The notes beneath the pieces were generated by a model that worked only from the letters and a program-made list of their open reading frames with translations, searched no databases and was not told the DNA's origin. This document shows positions 41,738 to 50,139 of a DNA stretch of 64,000 nt, piece after piece. The stretch is from Palsa-739 sp035532535. Its GTDB lineage: Bacteria; Actinomycetota; Thermoleophilia; Gaiellales; Gaiellaceae. Position 1 is the stretch's first letter, and every line of letters begins with the position of its first letter. Position numbers and translations under genes: made by a program. Where the stretch lies: NCBI GenBank assembly GCA_035532535.1, contig DATKQT010000034.1, forward strand, positions 1 through 64,000, read 5' to 3'.

Positions 41738-42533
41738 GCGCAAGCCGCGCGAGCTCGATCGCGCCGAGCACACCGGCGCGATCGCCGAGCGCCGGCGCGA
41801 CGATGTCCGGCAACTCGAAGTAGCCGGCGGCGAGCTCGGGGACACGCTGCTGGACCAGCTCGAGGAGTCCCGGCTCATTCATGACACCGCCGCCGAGGAT
41901 GACCCGCTGCGGCGAGAGCGCGGAGATGACGTTGAGCACGCCGAGGGCGAGGTACTCGGCCTCGAGCTCCACCGAGGGCTTCGCGCGCGCCTTCATCGCC
42001 TCGCCCGAGGCGAGACCCTCGAAGCAGTCGCCGTGATACGGACACACTCCGGAAAACGGATCGCGCTCCCAATCGTGCGGAACGCGCATGTGCCCGAACT
42101 CCGGATGGGCCAGCCCGTGCAGCAGCCGGCCGTTTGCCATACCTCCGCCGCCGATGCCGGTGCCGACCGTGATGTAGACGAACGTCTCGAGCCCAACCGC
42201 CGCGCCCCAGCGGTGCTCGCCGAGCGCGGCCGCATTCACATCCGTGTCGAAGCCGACCGGCACGCCCAGCGCGGCGAACGCCGAAACGACGGCGGTGTTG
42301 CTCCACCCCGGCTTCGGCGTCGCAGTGATCTTGCCGCGCTGCAGGTCGACCGGCCCAAACGAACCGATGCCGACCGCGGCGAGATCGGCGCGTCCGACGA
42401 ACTCGACCGCGCGTGCAAGCGTCTCCTCGGGGTCGCCGGTCGGAAAGACGACGGAGTCGACGACATCTTCGGGGCCGGTGCCAACGGCACAGACCCACTT
42501 CGTCCCGCCCGCCTCGATGCCGCCGAAGATCAG
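41730..42533 (-). CDS. ROK-family fructokinase-like sugar kinase (CTG start proposed)
   Basis: A 267-residue ROK kinase. The N-terminus from CTG 42533 reads LIFGGIEAGGTKWVCAVG, the ATP-binding DxGxTK-type motif of ROK proteins. Later come VGFDTDVNAAALGE, VYITVGTGIGGGGM and the zinc motif GVCPYHGDCFEGLASG with the upstream HMR histidine, which matches the YdhR-type fructokinase subgroup. The first ATG/GTG in frame (42263) would remove the whole ATP-binding lobe. CTG 42533-42531 overlaps the upstream TGA (42532-42530) as CTGA. Confidence 0.88.
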   Translation of the reverse strand: MIFGGIEAGGTKWVCAVGTGPEDVVDSVVFPTGDPEETLARAVEFVGRADLAAVGIGSFGPVDLQRGKITATPKPGWSNTAVVSAFAALGVPVGFDTDVNAAALGEHRWGAAVGLETFVYITVGTGIGGGGMANGRLLHGLAHPEFGHMRVPHDWERDPFSGVCPYHGDCFEGLASGEAMKARAKPSVELEAEYLALGVLNVISALSPQRVILGGGVMNEPGLLELVQQRVPELAAGYFELPDIVAPALGDRAGVLGAIELARLALG

Positions 42534-42859
42534 ATCAGCCGGGCTTCTTCGTCGGCCGTCCGCTCGGCCGTCGGCAGCAGCTCGAGCCGCTCGTCCGGGA
42601 TCGGCTCACCGCTCTCGATTGAAAGGCCGTACGTGCCGGCGGCGAGGCGCGCCTCCGCGCGCTCGACCGCTTCGAGCTGGCCGCGCAGGTCGTCGGAGAG
42701 GCCTTCGTCGAGCTCGTCCTCATAGGTGTCGGAGGCGAGGTTCGCCGGGTCCTCGTCGTCGAACTCCTCGGCGTCGTCCTGGTGGGCGAGCCGCTTGAGC
42801 GAACGCTCGATGCGGGCGCGCTCGGCGGCGAGCAACTCGCGTGCGTGGTCGATGTCCAT
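42530..42859 (-). CDS. TraR/DksA-like protein lacking zinc-finger cysteines
   Basis: A 109-residue protein. Residues 1-70 form a charged coiled coil; residues 74-105 (GTYGLSIESGEPIPDERLEL) align with the DksA zinc finger, where the cysteines of the usual YG.C..CG are replaced (Ser, Ser) and the second pair is also lost; there is no cysteine in the whole protein. DksA binds in the RNA polymerase secondary channel; Cys-free versions exist in other bacteria, so it may still act there. Overlaps the ROK gene. Confidence 0.82.
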   Translation of the reverse strand: MDIDHARELLAAERARIERSLKRLAHQDDAEEFDDEDPANLASDTYEDELDEGLSDDLRGQLEAVERAEARLAAGTYGLSIESGEPIPDERLELLPTAERTADEEARLI

Positions 42860-42868
42860 GCCCGGACC

Positions 42869-44446
42869 CTACCGATCCACATCGAGCCGCGCCGCTTCGA
42901 GGTCGAGGTCTCGCTGCACGCGCTGGACGACGTTGTCGTCGACGATCCGGTCGTTCCGGAGGGCAAGGAGCGCCGCCTGCTCCGCGCTCAGGAGCTCACG
43001 CATCACGCGCTGGTAGGCCTGCGATTGCTCCTCGATCGCGCCGTCGTCCTCGTCGTCGAACCGGGCGCGGAAGCGCCTGGCGCGGAAGGTGAGCTGACCG
43101 CGAAGCCGCTCGGCGGTGTCCGGCCGGACGGAGCCGTCGGCGATCAGCTCGTCGAGCCGGGCGATCGCGGCTTCGGCCGCCTTGATGCGAGCCTTCGACT
43201 CCTCGCGCTCGGCGCCGCCGTCGTCGCTGATGTTCAGCACATGGATCAGCGCGGGCAGCGTCAGGCCCTGGAGCACGAGCGTCGCGACGATCACCGCGAA
43301 CGTCAGGAACACGATCAGGCCGCGGTCGGGAAAGCCGATCGGGAGCGCGAGCGCCGCGATGAGCGAAACGGCGCCGCGAATGCCCGTCCACGAGATGAGC
43401 GCCGGGAACTGCCACGGCGGGTACGGGTCATGCTCGCGGATCGACCGGAAGAGAAACCGGGGCAGATACGCGAAGACTGGCACCCAGACGAGGCGCGTGA
43501 CGATGACCGCCGCGCAGACGAGTACGGAGTACGCGGTGAGCTTCCCCGAGCTGATCCCGGACAGTGCGTCCACGATCGGCCGCAGCTGCAGACCGACGAG
43601 GACGAAGACGAGCGCGTTGACGAGGAAGACGAAGATCTCCCAGAAGGCGTCGCCCGAGAGTCGCGTTCGCTCGGTCGTCAGCTCGGGCGTGTACCAGCCC
43701 ATGTAGACGCCGATCGTGACCGCGGCGAGGACGCCCGACACGCCGGCTGCGTCCGCGGGCAGATAGGCGAGGTAGCCGCTCAGCACCGCGATCGCCACCT
43801 CGATCGGCGGGTTGTCCAGCCGGCGGCGGATCTGCCGGACGACCCAGCCGACCGCGAGACCTATGGCGATGCCGCCGACGACGTTCAGCACGACGCGTCC
43901 CGACGTGTCGAGGAGCGAGAACGTCCCGCCGACGGCGGCCCCGATCGCCGCCTTGTACAGGACGAGCGCCGTCCCGTCGTTGACGAGGCTCTCTCCCTCG
44001 ATGATCGAGACGATGCGACGCGGCGCTCCGAGCCGGCGCGTGATCTCCGTCGCCGCGAGCGCATCCGTTGGGGAGACGATTGCGCCGAGCGTGAACGCCA
44101 CCGCCCACGACAGGTGCACCCACTCGTGTGCGACGACCCCGACGGTGGCCATCGTCGCTCCGACGAGGCCGAACGCGAGGAACGAGATCGGCCGCTTGTT
44201 CGCGCGCAGGTCGCGGAGCGACGTGAAGAACGCGCCCGAGTACAGGAGCGGCGGGAGCACGGCCACGAGCACGACCTCCGGCGGCAGGACGACGTGCGGC
44301 AGCCCGGGGACGAAGCCCATGGCGACGCCGCCGACGACGAGCAGGATCGGCAGCGGCACGCGCAGCGTCGGCGCGAGCACGAGCAACCCTCCGGCCGCCA
44401 CGAGCAGGCCGAGGAGCTCGAGGTCCTGGTGCGCGCCGAAGTGCAA
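42869..44446 (-). CDS. CPA1-family Na+/H+ antiporter
   Basis: A 525-residue antiporter with about twelve helices. LPPLLYSGAFF, AFTLGAIVSPTDALAATEI, EGESLVNDGTALVLYKAAIG (containing the conserved ND pair) and the late SWTGIRGAVSLIAALALP are CPA1 hallmarks. About 85 cytoplasmic, charged helical residues form the C-terminus. TTG 44446 (giving HFGAHQDLELLGLLVAAGG) fits the family N-terminus; nothing better lies between it and the divergent NUDIX gene. Confidence 0.9.
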   Translation of the reverse strand: MHFGAHQDLELLGLLVAAGGLLVLAPTLRVPLPILLVVGGVAMGFVPGLPHVVLPPEVVLVAVLPPLLYSGAFFTSLRDLRANKRPISFLAFGLVGATMATVGVVAHEWVHLSWAVAFTLGAIVSPTDALAATEITRRLGAPRRIVSIIEGESLVNDGTALVLYKAAIGAAVGGTFSLLDTSGRVVLNVVGGIAIGLAVGWVVRQIRRRLDNPPIEVAIAVLSGYLAYLPADAAGVSGVLAAVTIGVYMGWYTPELTTERTRLSGDAFWEIFVFLVNALVFVLVGLQLRPIVDALSGISSGKLTAYSVLVCAAVIVTRLVWVPVFAYLPRFLFRSIREHDPYPPWQFPALISWTGIRGAVSLIAALALPIGFPDRGLIVFLTFAVIVATLVLQGLTLPALIHVLNISDDGGAEREESKARIKAAEAAIARLDELIADGSVRPDTAERLRGQLTFRARRFRARFDDEDDGAIEEQSQAYQRVMRELLSAEQAALLALRNDRIVDDNVVQRVQRDLDLEAARLDVDR

Positions 44447-44476
44447 GCCAGGAGCCTGCCAGACTGGCCCGTGGCC

Positions 44477-44881
44477 ATGATCGAGCACCCTCCCTCGGTC
44501 ACCCTCGTCGTCACCGACGGCGACGATCTCGTTCTCGTCCGACAGCCGCGGCCCGGCGCCGGGAGCACCGTGCTGGAGCTTCCGGCCGGCAAGGTCGAAC
44601 CGGGCGAGACGCTGCACGAGGCCGCCGACCGCGAGCTCGCCGAAGAGTGCGGGCTCGCCGTCGGCGAATGGACGGAGCTCGGCTCCTTCTGGGCGGCGCC
44701 CGCGTACTCGACGGAGCGGGTCACCGTGCTCGCGGGCGCTGCCTCCGCGACGGCGGAGGCCGAGGCCGACGAGGACGAGGAGATCGAGGTCGTCCGGCTG
44801 CCCGCGACCGAGGTGCTCGCGCGGCTCGAAGACGGAATCTCGATCGCCGCGTACGCCCTCTGGATGAGACACTACCGCTGA
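44477..44881 (+). CDS. NUDIX hydrolase (ADP-ribose pyrophosphatase-like)
   Basis: A 134-residue protein. The NUDIX box GKVEPGETLHEAADRELAEECGL occurs at about residues 43-65 (GX5EX7REUXEE-type), preceded by VLELPAG as in ADP-ribose pyrophosphatases. It hydrolyses a nucleoside diphosphate linked to another group. ATG 44477; its stop overlaps the next start (TGATG). Confidence 0.9.
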   Translation: MIEHPPSVTLVVTDGDDLVLVRQPRPGAGSTVLELPAGKVEPGETLHEAADRELAEECGLAVGEWTELGSFWAAPAYSTERVTVLAGAASATAEAEADEDEEIEVVRLPATEVLARLEDGISIAAYALWMRHYR

Positions 44882-45186
44882 TGGAGCTCGACCAGCCGTA
44901 CGTCTGGATCACGACGCGCAAGCTCAAGCCCGGCATGCGCGAGGAGTTCAGCCGCTCGTGGCGACCGAGTGAGTTCCCGCCCGGGATGCTGCGCGCCTAC
45001 GAGCTCACGTCGCCGGACGGGAACGAGGTCGTCGGCATCTCCATCTGGGAGTCGGCCGAGTCGCGCGACGAATACCGCAAGTCCGAGGTCGAGTCACAGC
45101 GGCGTCAGGCAATGGCGCCCTACGTGCTCGAGGAGCAATCCGGCTTCTACCTCGCGCGCGAGCTCAGGATGCCGAAGAGCAATTGA
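44881..45186 (+). CDS. ABM-like (antibiotic biosynthesis monooxygenase fold) small protein
   Basis: A 101-residue ferredoxin-like alpha/beta protein: YVWITTRKLKPGMREEFSRSW, then MLRAYELTSPDGNEVVGISI and W-E-S-A-E-S-RDEY. This pattern is the dimeric ABM/Dabb type. No catalytic residues can be assigned. Coupled to the NUDIX gene; followed by a large inverted repeat. Confidence 0.6.
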   Translation: MELDQPYVWITTRKLKPGMREEFSRSWRPSEFPPGMLRAYELTSPDGNEVVGISIWESAESRDEYRKSEVESQRRQAMAPYVLEEQSGFYLARELRMPKSN

Positions 45187-45284
45187 CACTCTCGTACCAC
45201 TGACGACGGAGTACCTAGTACCGGCCCCGCTCGTCCCGCATGGCACCGCCAAGGCCGGTACTTAGTACCCGCCTCAAAGTGTCA
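45184..45284. repeat. nested inverted repeat at a convergent junction
   Basis: Outer arms TGACACT (45184-45190) and AGTGTCA (45278-45284) are exact complements; inner arms GTACCTAGTACCGGCC (45211-45226) and GGCCGGTACTTAGTAC (45253-45268) pair with two mismatches. It lies between the plus-strand ABM gene and the end of the minus-strand methyl-transfer operon, so a bidirectional terminator is the simplest reading, though there is no U-run. Each inner arm also contains two copies of a GTAC tetramer. Confidence 0.55.
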
Positions 45285-45295
45285 CGGGGGTGTCA

Positions 45296-45733
45296 CTACC
45301 TCGCGGAGCGGTTGAGCTCTGCGAGCCCACGCGCGACGCGGGCGGCGGCTCGGCCGAGCTCGGCCCCGGCTTCGGCGTCGCCGACGACGCTCGAGCTCAG
45401 GCGGTCGGCGGCGCGCAGCGCGAGCGCGACCACCTCATCGGCATACCTGGCGATCTCCTCCGGCACGCGCACGATCTCGGTGCGTGTCTCGTCGTTGCGA
45501 TCGGCCATGAACGCCGTATAAGCAGCTGCGTCCTCGTCCGCGAGCCGGAGCAGGTCGGACACGAGCTCCTGCGCGCGCGCGGCATCCGCCTCGTTTCCGG
45601 CGTAGTGCGCCGCCAGCTGGGCGAGCGCGGCCGCCAAGGCCGCGGTCAGCGCGGTCGCTGCGCCGCTCGCGGGCGCCGGCGTCCGCTCGCCGATCGCGGC
45701 GAGAAGGTCAGCGACTCGCTGTTCGCTCAGCAT
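45296..45733 (-). CDS. cyclodeaminase/cyclohydrolase (FTCD_C) family protein, short
   Basis: A 145-residue helical protein. It starts VADLLAAIGERTPAPASGAATALTAALAAALAQL, the N-terminal signature of formiminotransferase-cyclodeaminase C-terminal domains and FchA methenyl-THF cyclohydrolases, but is shorter than the roughly 200-residue family norm. In this operon a methenyl-THF cyclohydrolase role would extend the methyl-oxidation route. ATG 45733 overlaps the end of the GMC gene by 26 bp. Last gene of the operon. Confidence 0.78.
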   Translation of the reverse strand: MLSEQRVADLLAAIGERTPAPASGAATALTAALAAALAQLAAHYAGNEADAARAQELVSDLLRLADEDAAAYTAFMADRNDETRTEIVRVPEEIARYADEVVALALRAADRLSSSVVGDAEAGAELGRAAARVARGLAELNRSAR

Positions 45734-47285
45734 GGCGGTAGAACGTTGCACGGATCGGCTCGAGCGGCGTGTTCCCACGGATCAGGTCGGCCGCTTTCTC
45801 GGCCACCATCATCACCGGCGCATAGATGTTCCCGTTGGGGACGAACGGAAAGACGGACGCGTCGACGACGCGCAGACCGTCGAACCCGTAGACGCGCATC
45901 GTCTGCGGATCGACGACGCTCCCCATCGCGCACGTGCACGAGGGATGGAGCGCGGTCTCCGCATCGCGCGCGACCCAGCCGAGGACCTCCTCGTCCGTCG
46001 CGACCGCCGGGCCGGGCGACGTCTCGCCGCCGTTGTACGGATCGAACGCCGGCTGGTCGAGGATGTTCCGCGCAACGCGGATCGCTTCCACCCACTCGCG
46101 CCGATCCTGGTCGGTCGAGAGATAGTTGAAACGCAGCGCCGGCTTCACGCGCGGATCGTCGCTGACGATCTTCACCGAGCCGCGCGCATCCGAGTACATC
46201 GGACCGACGTGCACCTGGTACCCGTGCGCCGCCGCCGGGGCCGAGCCGTCGTAGCGGATCGCGAGCGGCAGGAAATGGAACATGAGATTCGGGTACGCAA
46301 CGTCGTCGTTCGAGCGGACGAAGCCGCCCGCTTCGAAGTGGTTCGACGCGCCCGGTCCGTCGCGGAAGAAGAGCCAGCGTGCACCGATGTACGGCCGCTT
46401 CCACTTCTTCAGCGCGGGCTGCATCGACACGGGCTGCGTCGACTCGTGCTGGACGTACACCTCGAGATGGTCTTGCAGGTTCTCGCCCACCGGTAGATCG
46501 TCCACGAGGCCGGAGAGCTGCAGCAGCTGCGGGGAGTTGATCGCCCCGCCGCACAGGATGACCTCGTTCGCGCGCACGACATTGCCGCCACTGATCTCGA
46601 CGCCGACCGCGCGCTTCCCGTTGAAGAGGATTCCGCCCACGAAGGTGTTGCAGCGCACCTCGAGATTCGGCCGGTCCATGACCGGATGGAGATACGCACG
46701 CGCGGCGCTCAGCCGACGGCCGCGCTCGATCGTGCGGTCGAACGCCGCGAACCCTTCCTGCCGGTAGCCATTCACGTCCTTCGTCAGCTCGTACCCGGCC
46801 TGCTGCACGGCCTCGAAGAACGCGCCGAAGAGGGGCGACGTCGCCGGCCCGCGCTCGAGCACGATCGGCCCGTCGCCCCCGCGCCATTCGTCGGCGCCCG
46901 CGAGGCACATCTCCATCTTCTTGAAATACGGCAGGCAGTGCGCGTAGTCCCACTCCTCGATCCCCCAGCGCTCGTAGTCGAGCGGGTTGCCGCGCTGGAA
47001 GATCATCCCGTTGATCGAGCTCGATCCGCCGAGCACCTTGCCGCGCGCGTGATAGATGCGGCGGCCATTCATGTGCGGTTCCGGCTCCGACTCGTACATC
47101 CAGTCGTAGCGCGGATTGCCGATCGGGAACGCGAGCGCCGCGGGCATGTGGATGAACGGATCCCACAGGTGATCCGGGCGGCCGGCTTCGAGGACGAGCA
47201 CGCGCGTCCCGGCGTCCTCGGTCAGCCGCGCCGCGAGCGCGCAGCCGGCTGAGCCGCCGCCGACGATGACGTAGTCCCACGTCAT
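45708..47285 (-). CDS. betA: GMC oxidoreductase, choline dehydrogenase-like
   Basis: A 525-residue FAD enzyme. The dinucleotide motif is VIVGGGSAGCALAARLTED; GMC signature 1 is RGKVLGGSSSINGMIF and signature 2 GAINSPQLLQLSG. The C-terminal HPSCTCAMG contains the catalytic His and a second His/Asn pair lies in VPNGNIYAP. Choline to betaine aldehyde is the expected reaction given the neighbouring aldehyde dehydrogenase and betaine methyltransferase genes; other alcohols are possible. ATG overlaps the aldehyde dehydrogenase stop. Confidence 0.88.
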   Translation of the reverse strand: MTWDYVIVGGGSAGCALAARLTEDAGTRVLVLEAGRPDHLWDPFIHMPAALAFPIGNPRYDWMYESEPEPHMNGRRIYHARGKVLGGSSSINGMIFQRGNPLDYERWGIEEWDYAHCLPYFKKMEMCLAGADEWRGGDGPIVLERGPATSPLFGAFFEAVQQAGYELTKDVNGYRQEGFAAFDRTIERGRRLSAARAYLHPVMDRPNLEVRCNTFVGGILFNGKRAVGVEISGGNVVRANEVILCGGAINSPQLLQLSGLVDDLPVGENLQDHLEVYVQHESTQPVSMQPALKKWKRPYIGARWLFFRDGPGASNHFEAGGFVRSNDDVAYPNLMFHFLPLAIRYDGSAPAAAHGYQVHVGPMYSDARGSVKIVSDDPRVKPALRFNYLSTDQDRREWVEAIRVARNILDQPAFDPYNGGETSPGPAVATDEEVLGWVARDAETALHPSCTCAMGSVVDPQTMRVYGFDGLRVVDASVFPFVPNGNIYAPVMMVAEKAADLIRGNTPLEPIRATFYRHAERTASR

Positions 47286-48703
47286 TGCGAGATGACCACC
47301 GTCTGCAGCTCGCTGAACGCCTCCAGCGGCGACGAGCCGCCGACGCGGCCGATGCCGCTCGCGGTGCCGGCGCGGCCGCCGAAGGGCAGATGCGTCTCCC
47401 AGTAGTTGGACGACTCGTTGATGTTCAGCCAGCCGGTCTTCACCTCGTCCGCGTAGCGCAGCCCCTTCGCGAGGTCGCGCGTGAAGATCGCGGACAGCAG
47501 CCCGTACGGCGAGGCGTTCGCGAGCTCGATCGCCTGCTCGAGCGAGTCGATCTCGACGACCGGCGCGACCGGCCCGAACGTCTCCTCGGTCGCGACGAGC
47601 GCGTCGGCGGGCACACCGTCGAGGACGGTCGGCTGCCAGTACAGATCGGTGGGAAAGCCCGACGCGCGCGCGCCGCCGTGGACGACCTCCGCCCCGCGCT
47701 GCACCGCGTCGGCGACGTGCTCGTCCATCTTCGCGGCGACACCTTCGTTGTTCAGCGGCCCCATCGTCGTGCCGTCCGCGAGCGGGTCACCGAGGACGAT
47801 CGTGCTCATGCGCTCCAAGAGCTTCGCGACGAACTCCTCGCGCACGTCGCGGTGGACGAGCAGGCGCTCGCCGGCGGTGCAGCTCTGGCCGGAGCAGAGG
47901 AAGCAGGCGGCGACGGTCGCCTCCGCGGCGAGGTCGAGGTCGGCGTCGTCGAGGACGACGACCGGCCCGTTGCCGCCCAGCTCGAGAATGGCCGCCTTGC
48001 CCGCCGCGGCTTCCGCGACGCGGCGCCCGGTCTCGGTCGAGCCGATGAAGCCGACGCCGTGCGTGCCCGGATTTCGCGCGATCTCGTCGCCGACGACGGA
48101 GCCAGGCCCGGTGACGAAGTTGAAGACGCCCGGCGGCAGGTCAGCCTCGGCGACACATTCGGCGAGCGCGATCCCGGCGACCGCTGTCGTCGACGCAGGC
48201 GTCCACACGATGGTGTTGCCCGCGGCGAGCGCAGGCGCGATCAGCTCCGCCGGCATCGTGTACGGCCAGTTCCACGGCGTGATGACGCCGATGACGCCGC
48301 GCGGCCGGCGCACGAGCAGCACGCGCTTCCCTGCCGACACCGAGTTCGCGAGCCGGCCCTCGAGCCGCTTCCCGTCCTCGGCAGCGTTGCGCCAGTACGC
48401 GACCAGCTCCTCCACCTCGTCGCGCGACTCGGCGAGCGGCTTGCCCTGGTCGAGCGTGAGCGCGTGCACGAGCGCGTCGCGCCGTTTCTCCACCTCGTCC
48501 GCGACGCGGTTCAGGAACGCCGCGCGGTCGAACGGGGAGAGCCGAGCCCACGCCGGCGCAGCCTCGTTCGCCGCGGCGATCGCACGCTGCGCGTCCCCGC
48601 GCCCGCCCTTCTGCACGACCCCGATCTTCTCGCCCGTCGCGGGCGACTCGGCCTCGAACGTCTCGCCGGAAAGGGCGACGGCCCACTCCCCGCGGATGAA
48701 CAT
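47282..48703 (-). CDS. betB: NAD(P)-dependent aldehyde dehydrogenase (betaine aldehyde dehydrogenase-like)
   Basis: A 473-residue ALDH. VITPWNWPYTMPAELIAPAL, the NAD-binding FIGSTETGRRVAEAA, catalytic Glu in LELGGNGPVVV (about 245) and catalytic Cys in FLCSGQSCTAGERLL (about 278) are present, with EETFGPVAPV later. Betaine aldehyde to glycine betaine is inferred from context. Coupled to the methyltransferase gene upstream and the GMC gene downstream by ATGA overlaps. Confidence 0.9.
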   Translation of the reverse strand: MFIRGEWAVALSGETFEAESPATGEKIGVVQKGGRGDAQRAIAAANEAAPAWARLSPFDRAAFLNRVADEVEKRRDALVHALTLDQGKPLAESRDEVEELVAYWRNAAEDGKRLEGRLANSVSAGKRVLLVRRPRGVIGVITPWNWPYTMPAELIAPALAAGNTIVWTPASTTAVAGIALAECVAEADLPPGVFNFVTGPGSVVGDEIARNPGTHGVGFIGSTETGRRVAEAAAGKAAILELGGNGPVVVLDDADLDLAAEATVAACFLCSGQSCTAGERLLVHRDVREEFVAKLLERMSTIVLGDPLADGTTMGPLNNEGVAAKMDEHVADAVQRGAEVVHGGARASGFPTDLYWQPTVLDGVPADALVATEETFGPVAPVVEIDSLEQAIELANASPYGLLSAIFTRDLAKGLRYADEVKTGWLNINESSNYWETHLPFGGRAGTASGIGRVGGSSPLEAFSELQTVVISQ

Positions 48704-50139
48704 CAGTCGCCGAGCTCCGTGCGCCGCCGATCGACGTACGCCTTCAGCTCGGCCTCGAGCTCGGCGTCGATCGGCGGCTTCTCGTACTCCTCGAGCGTCT
48801 GCTTCCAGATGTCGGTCGCGCGCGTCGCCGTGTCGCGGCCGCCGTTGCGGTTCCAGCGCTCGTAGTTCTCCGTCGAGGACACAAGCGGCCGGTAGAAGCA
48901 CTCGCGGAAGCGCTCGAGCGTGTGCGCGGCGCCGAGGAAGTGCCCGCCCTGCCCCACCTCTTCGTGCGCCGAGTACGCGAGCGTCTCCTCGTTGATCTCG
49001 AGCGGCTGGAACACGGCGTGCAGCATGCGCAGCGTCTCGACGTCGGTGACGAACTTCTCGTAGCAGGTGACGAGCGCCGACTCGAGCCAGCCCGCCGAGT
49101 GCATGACGAAGTTCGTGCCGGCGAGGAACGTCGGCCAGAGCGACATCATCGACTCGTAGCCCGCCTGCGCGTCGACGACCTGCGAGGATGTCAGCGCGCC
49201 GCCGCCGCGGAACGGCAGGTTGTAGTGGCGCGCGATCTGGCCGGTGCAGAAGAGGCCGACCGCCGACTCGGGCGTCCCGAAGGCCGGCGAGCCCGACTGC
49301 ATGTCGGTGTTCGAGAGGAACGAGCCGAAGACGACCGGGCAGCCGGGGCGGATCGTCTGCACGAGCGCGATGCCCGCGAGCGCCTCCGCAATCTGTTGCG
49401 CGAGCGTCGCCGCGACCGAGACGGGCGACATCGCGCCCATGAGCAGGAACGGCGTGACCACTGTTGCCTGCCCCGCCTTCGCGTACTCGATGAGCGCCGA
49501 CAGCATGCGGTCGTCGTAGCGCAGCGGCGAGTTGACGTTGATGAGGGAGATGACCGCGGGCGTCTTCTCGAGCGAATCCCGTCCAAAGATCATCTCCGCC
49601 ATTGCGATCGTGTCGCGCGCGTTCGGGCCGGACGTGACCGAGCCCATGAACGGCTTGTCCGACAGCGTCGTCAGCGCGAACACCATGTCGAGGTGACGCG
49701 AGTCGAGCGGCAGGTCGTTCGGCTCGCAGATCGTGCCGCCCGGCGAGTCGAGCTGCGGGAACGCCTGTGCGAGCTTGACGAAGTTCTGGAAGTCGTCGTA
49801 GGTCGCGTCGCGGCGCTCGAGGCCCTCGCGCACGAACGGGCAGCCGTAGACGGCGGAGAACACCATGTGCTTGCCGCCGATGTGCACGGTTCGCTCGGAG
49901 TTGCGCGCCTGCAGGTCGAACTCCGGCGGCGCCTTCGCCACCTGCTCGAGAATCCAGTCGGGATCGAACTTGACGAGCTCGCCCTCGACGTTCTGGCCCG
50001 CGGCCTTGAAGGTCTCGAGCGCCTCCTCGTACAGGAACTCGATCCCGAGCTCGCTGACGATGCGGCGCCAGCCGCGCTCGAGCTCTTGCAGCGCAAAGTC
50101 GTCGAGGATCTCGTACCGCGGCATCTCGTTGATCAGCAC
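48703..50139 (-). CDS. MttB/MtgB-family corrinoid methyltransferase, non-pyrrolysine (glycine betaine-type)
   Basis: A 478-residue trimethylamine methyltransferase (MttB superfamily, COG5598) protein. Its TIM-barrel sequence is uninterrupted: no in-frame TAG codes for pyrrolysine, unlike true TMA methyltransferases. Features include PRYEILDDFALQELERGWRR, IGGKHMVFSAVYGCPF and NLPFRGGGALTSSQVVDAQAG. Non-Pyl relatives such as MtgB demethylate glycine betaine or other quaternary amines to a Co(I) corrinoid. GTG 50139 has a GGAG ribosome site; ATG 50124 is an alternative. Confidence 0.9.
   Translation of the reverse strand: MLINEMPRYEILDDFALQELERGWRRIVSELGIEFLYEEALETFKAAGQNVEGELVKFDPDWILEQVAKAPPEFDLQARNSERTVHIGGKHMVFSAVYGCPFVREGLERRDATYDDFQNFVKLAQAFPQLDSPGGTICEPNDLPLDSRHLDMVFALTTLSDKPFMGSVTSGPNARDTIAMAEMIFGRDSLEKTPAVISLINVNSPLRYDDRMLSALIEYAKAGQATVVTPFLLMGAMSPVSVAATLAQQIAEALAGIALVQTIRPGCPVVFGSFLSNTDMQSGSPAFGTPESAVGLFCTGQIARHYNLPFRGGGALTSSQVVDAQAGYESMMSLWPTFLAGTNFVMHSAGWLESALVTCYEKFVTDVETLRMLHAVFQPLEINEETLAYSAHEEVGQGGHFLGAAHTLERFRECFYRPLVSSTENYERWNRNGGRDTATRATDIWKQTLEEYEKPPIDAELEAELKAYVDRRRTELGD

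Noticed and set aside
48703..50139. Pyrrolysine (amber) codon in the MttB homologue
   Set aside because: No in-frame TAG occurs; the gene is continuous, so it belongs to the non-pyrrolysine branch.
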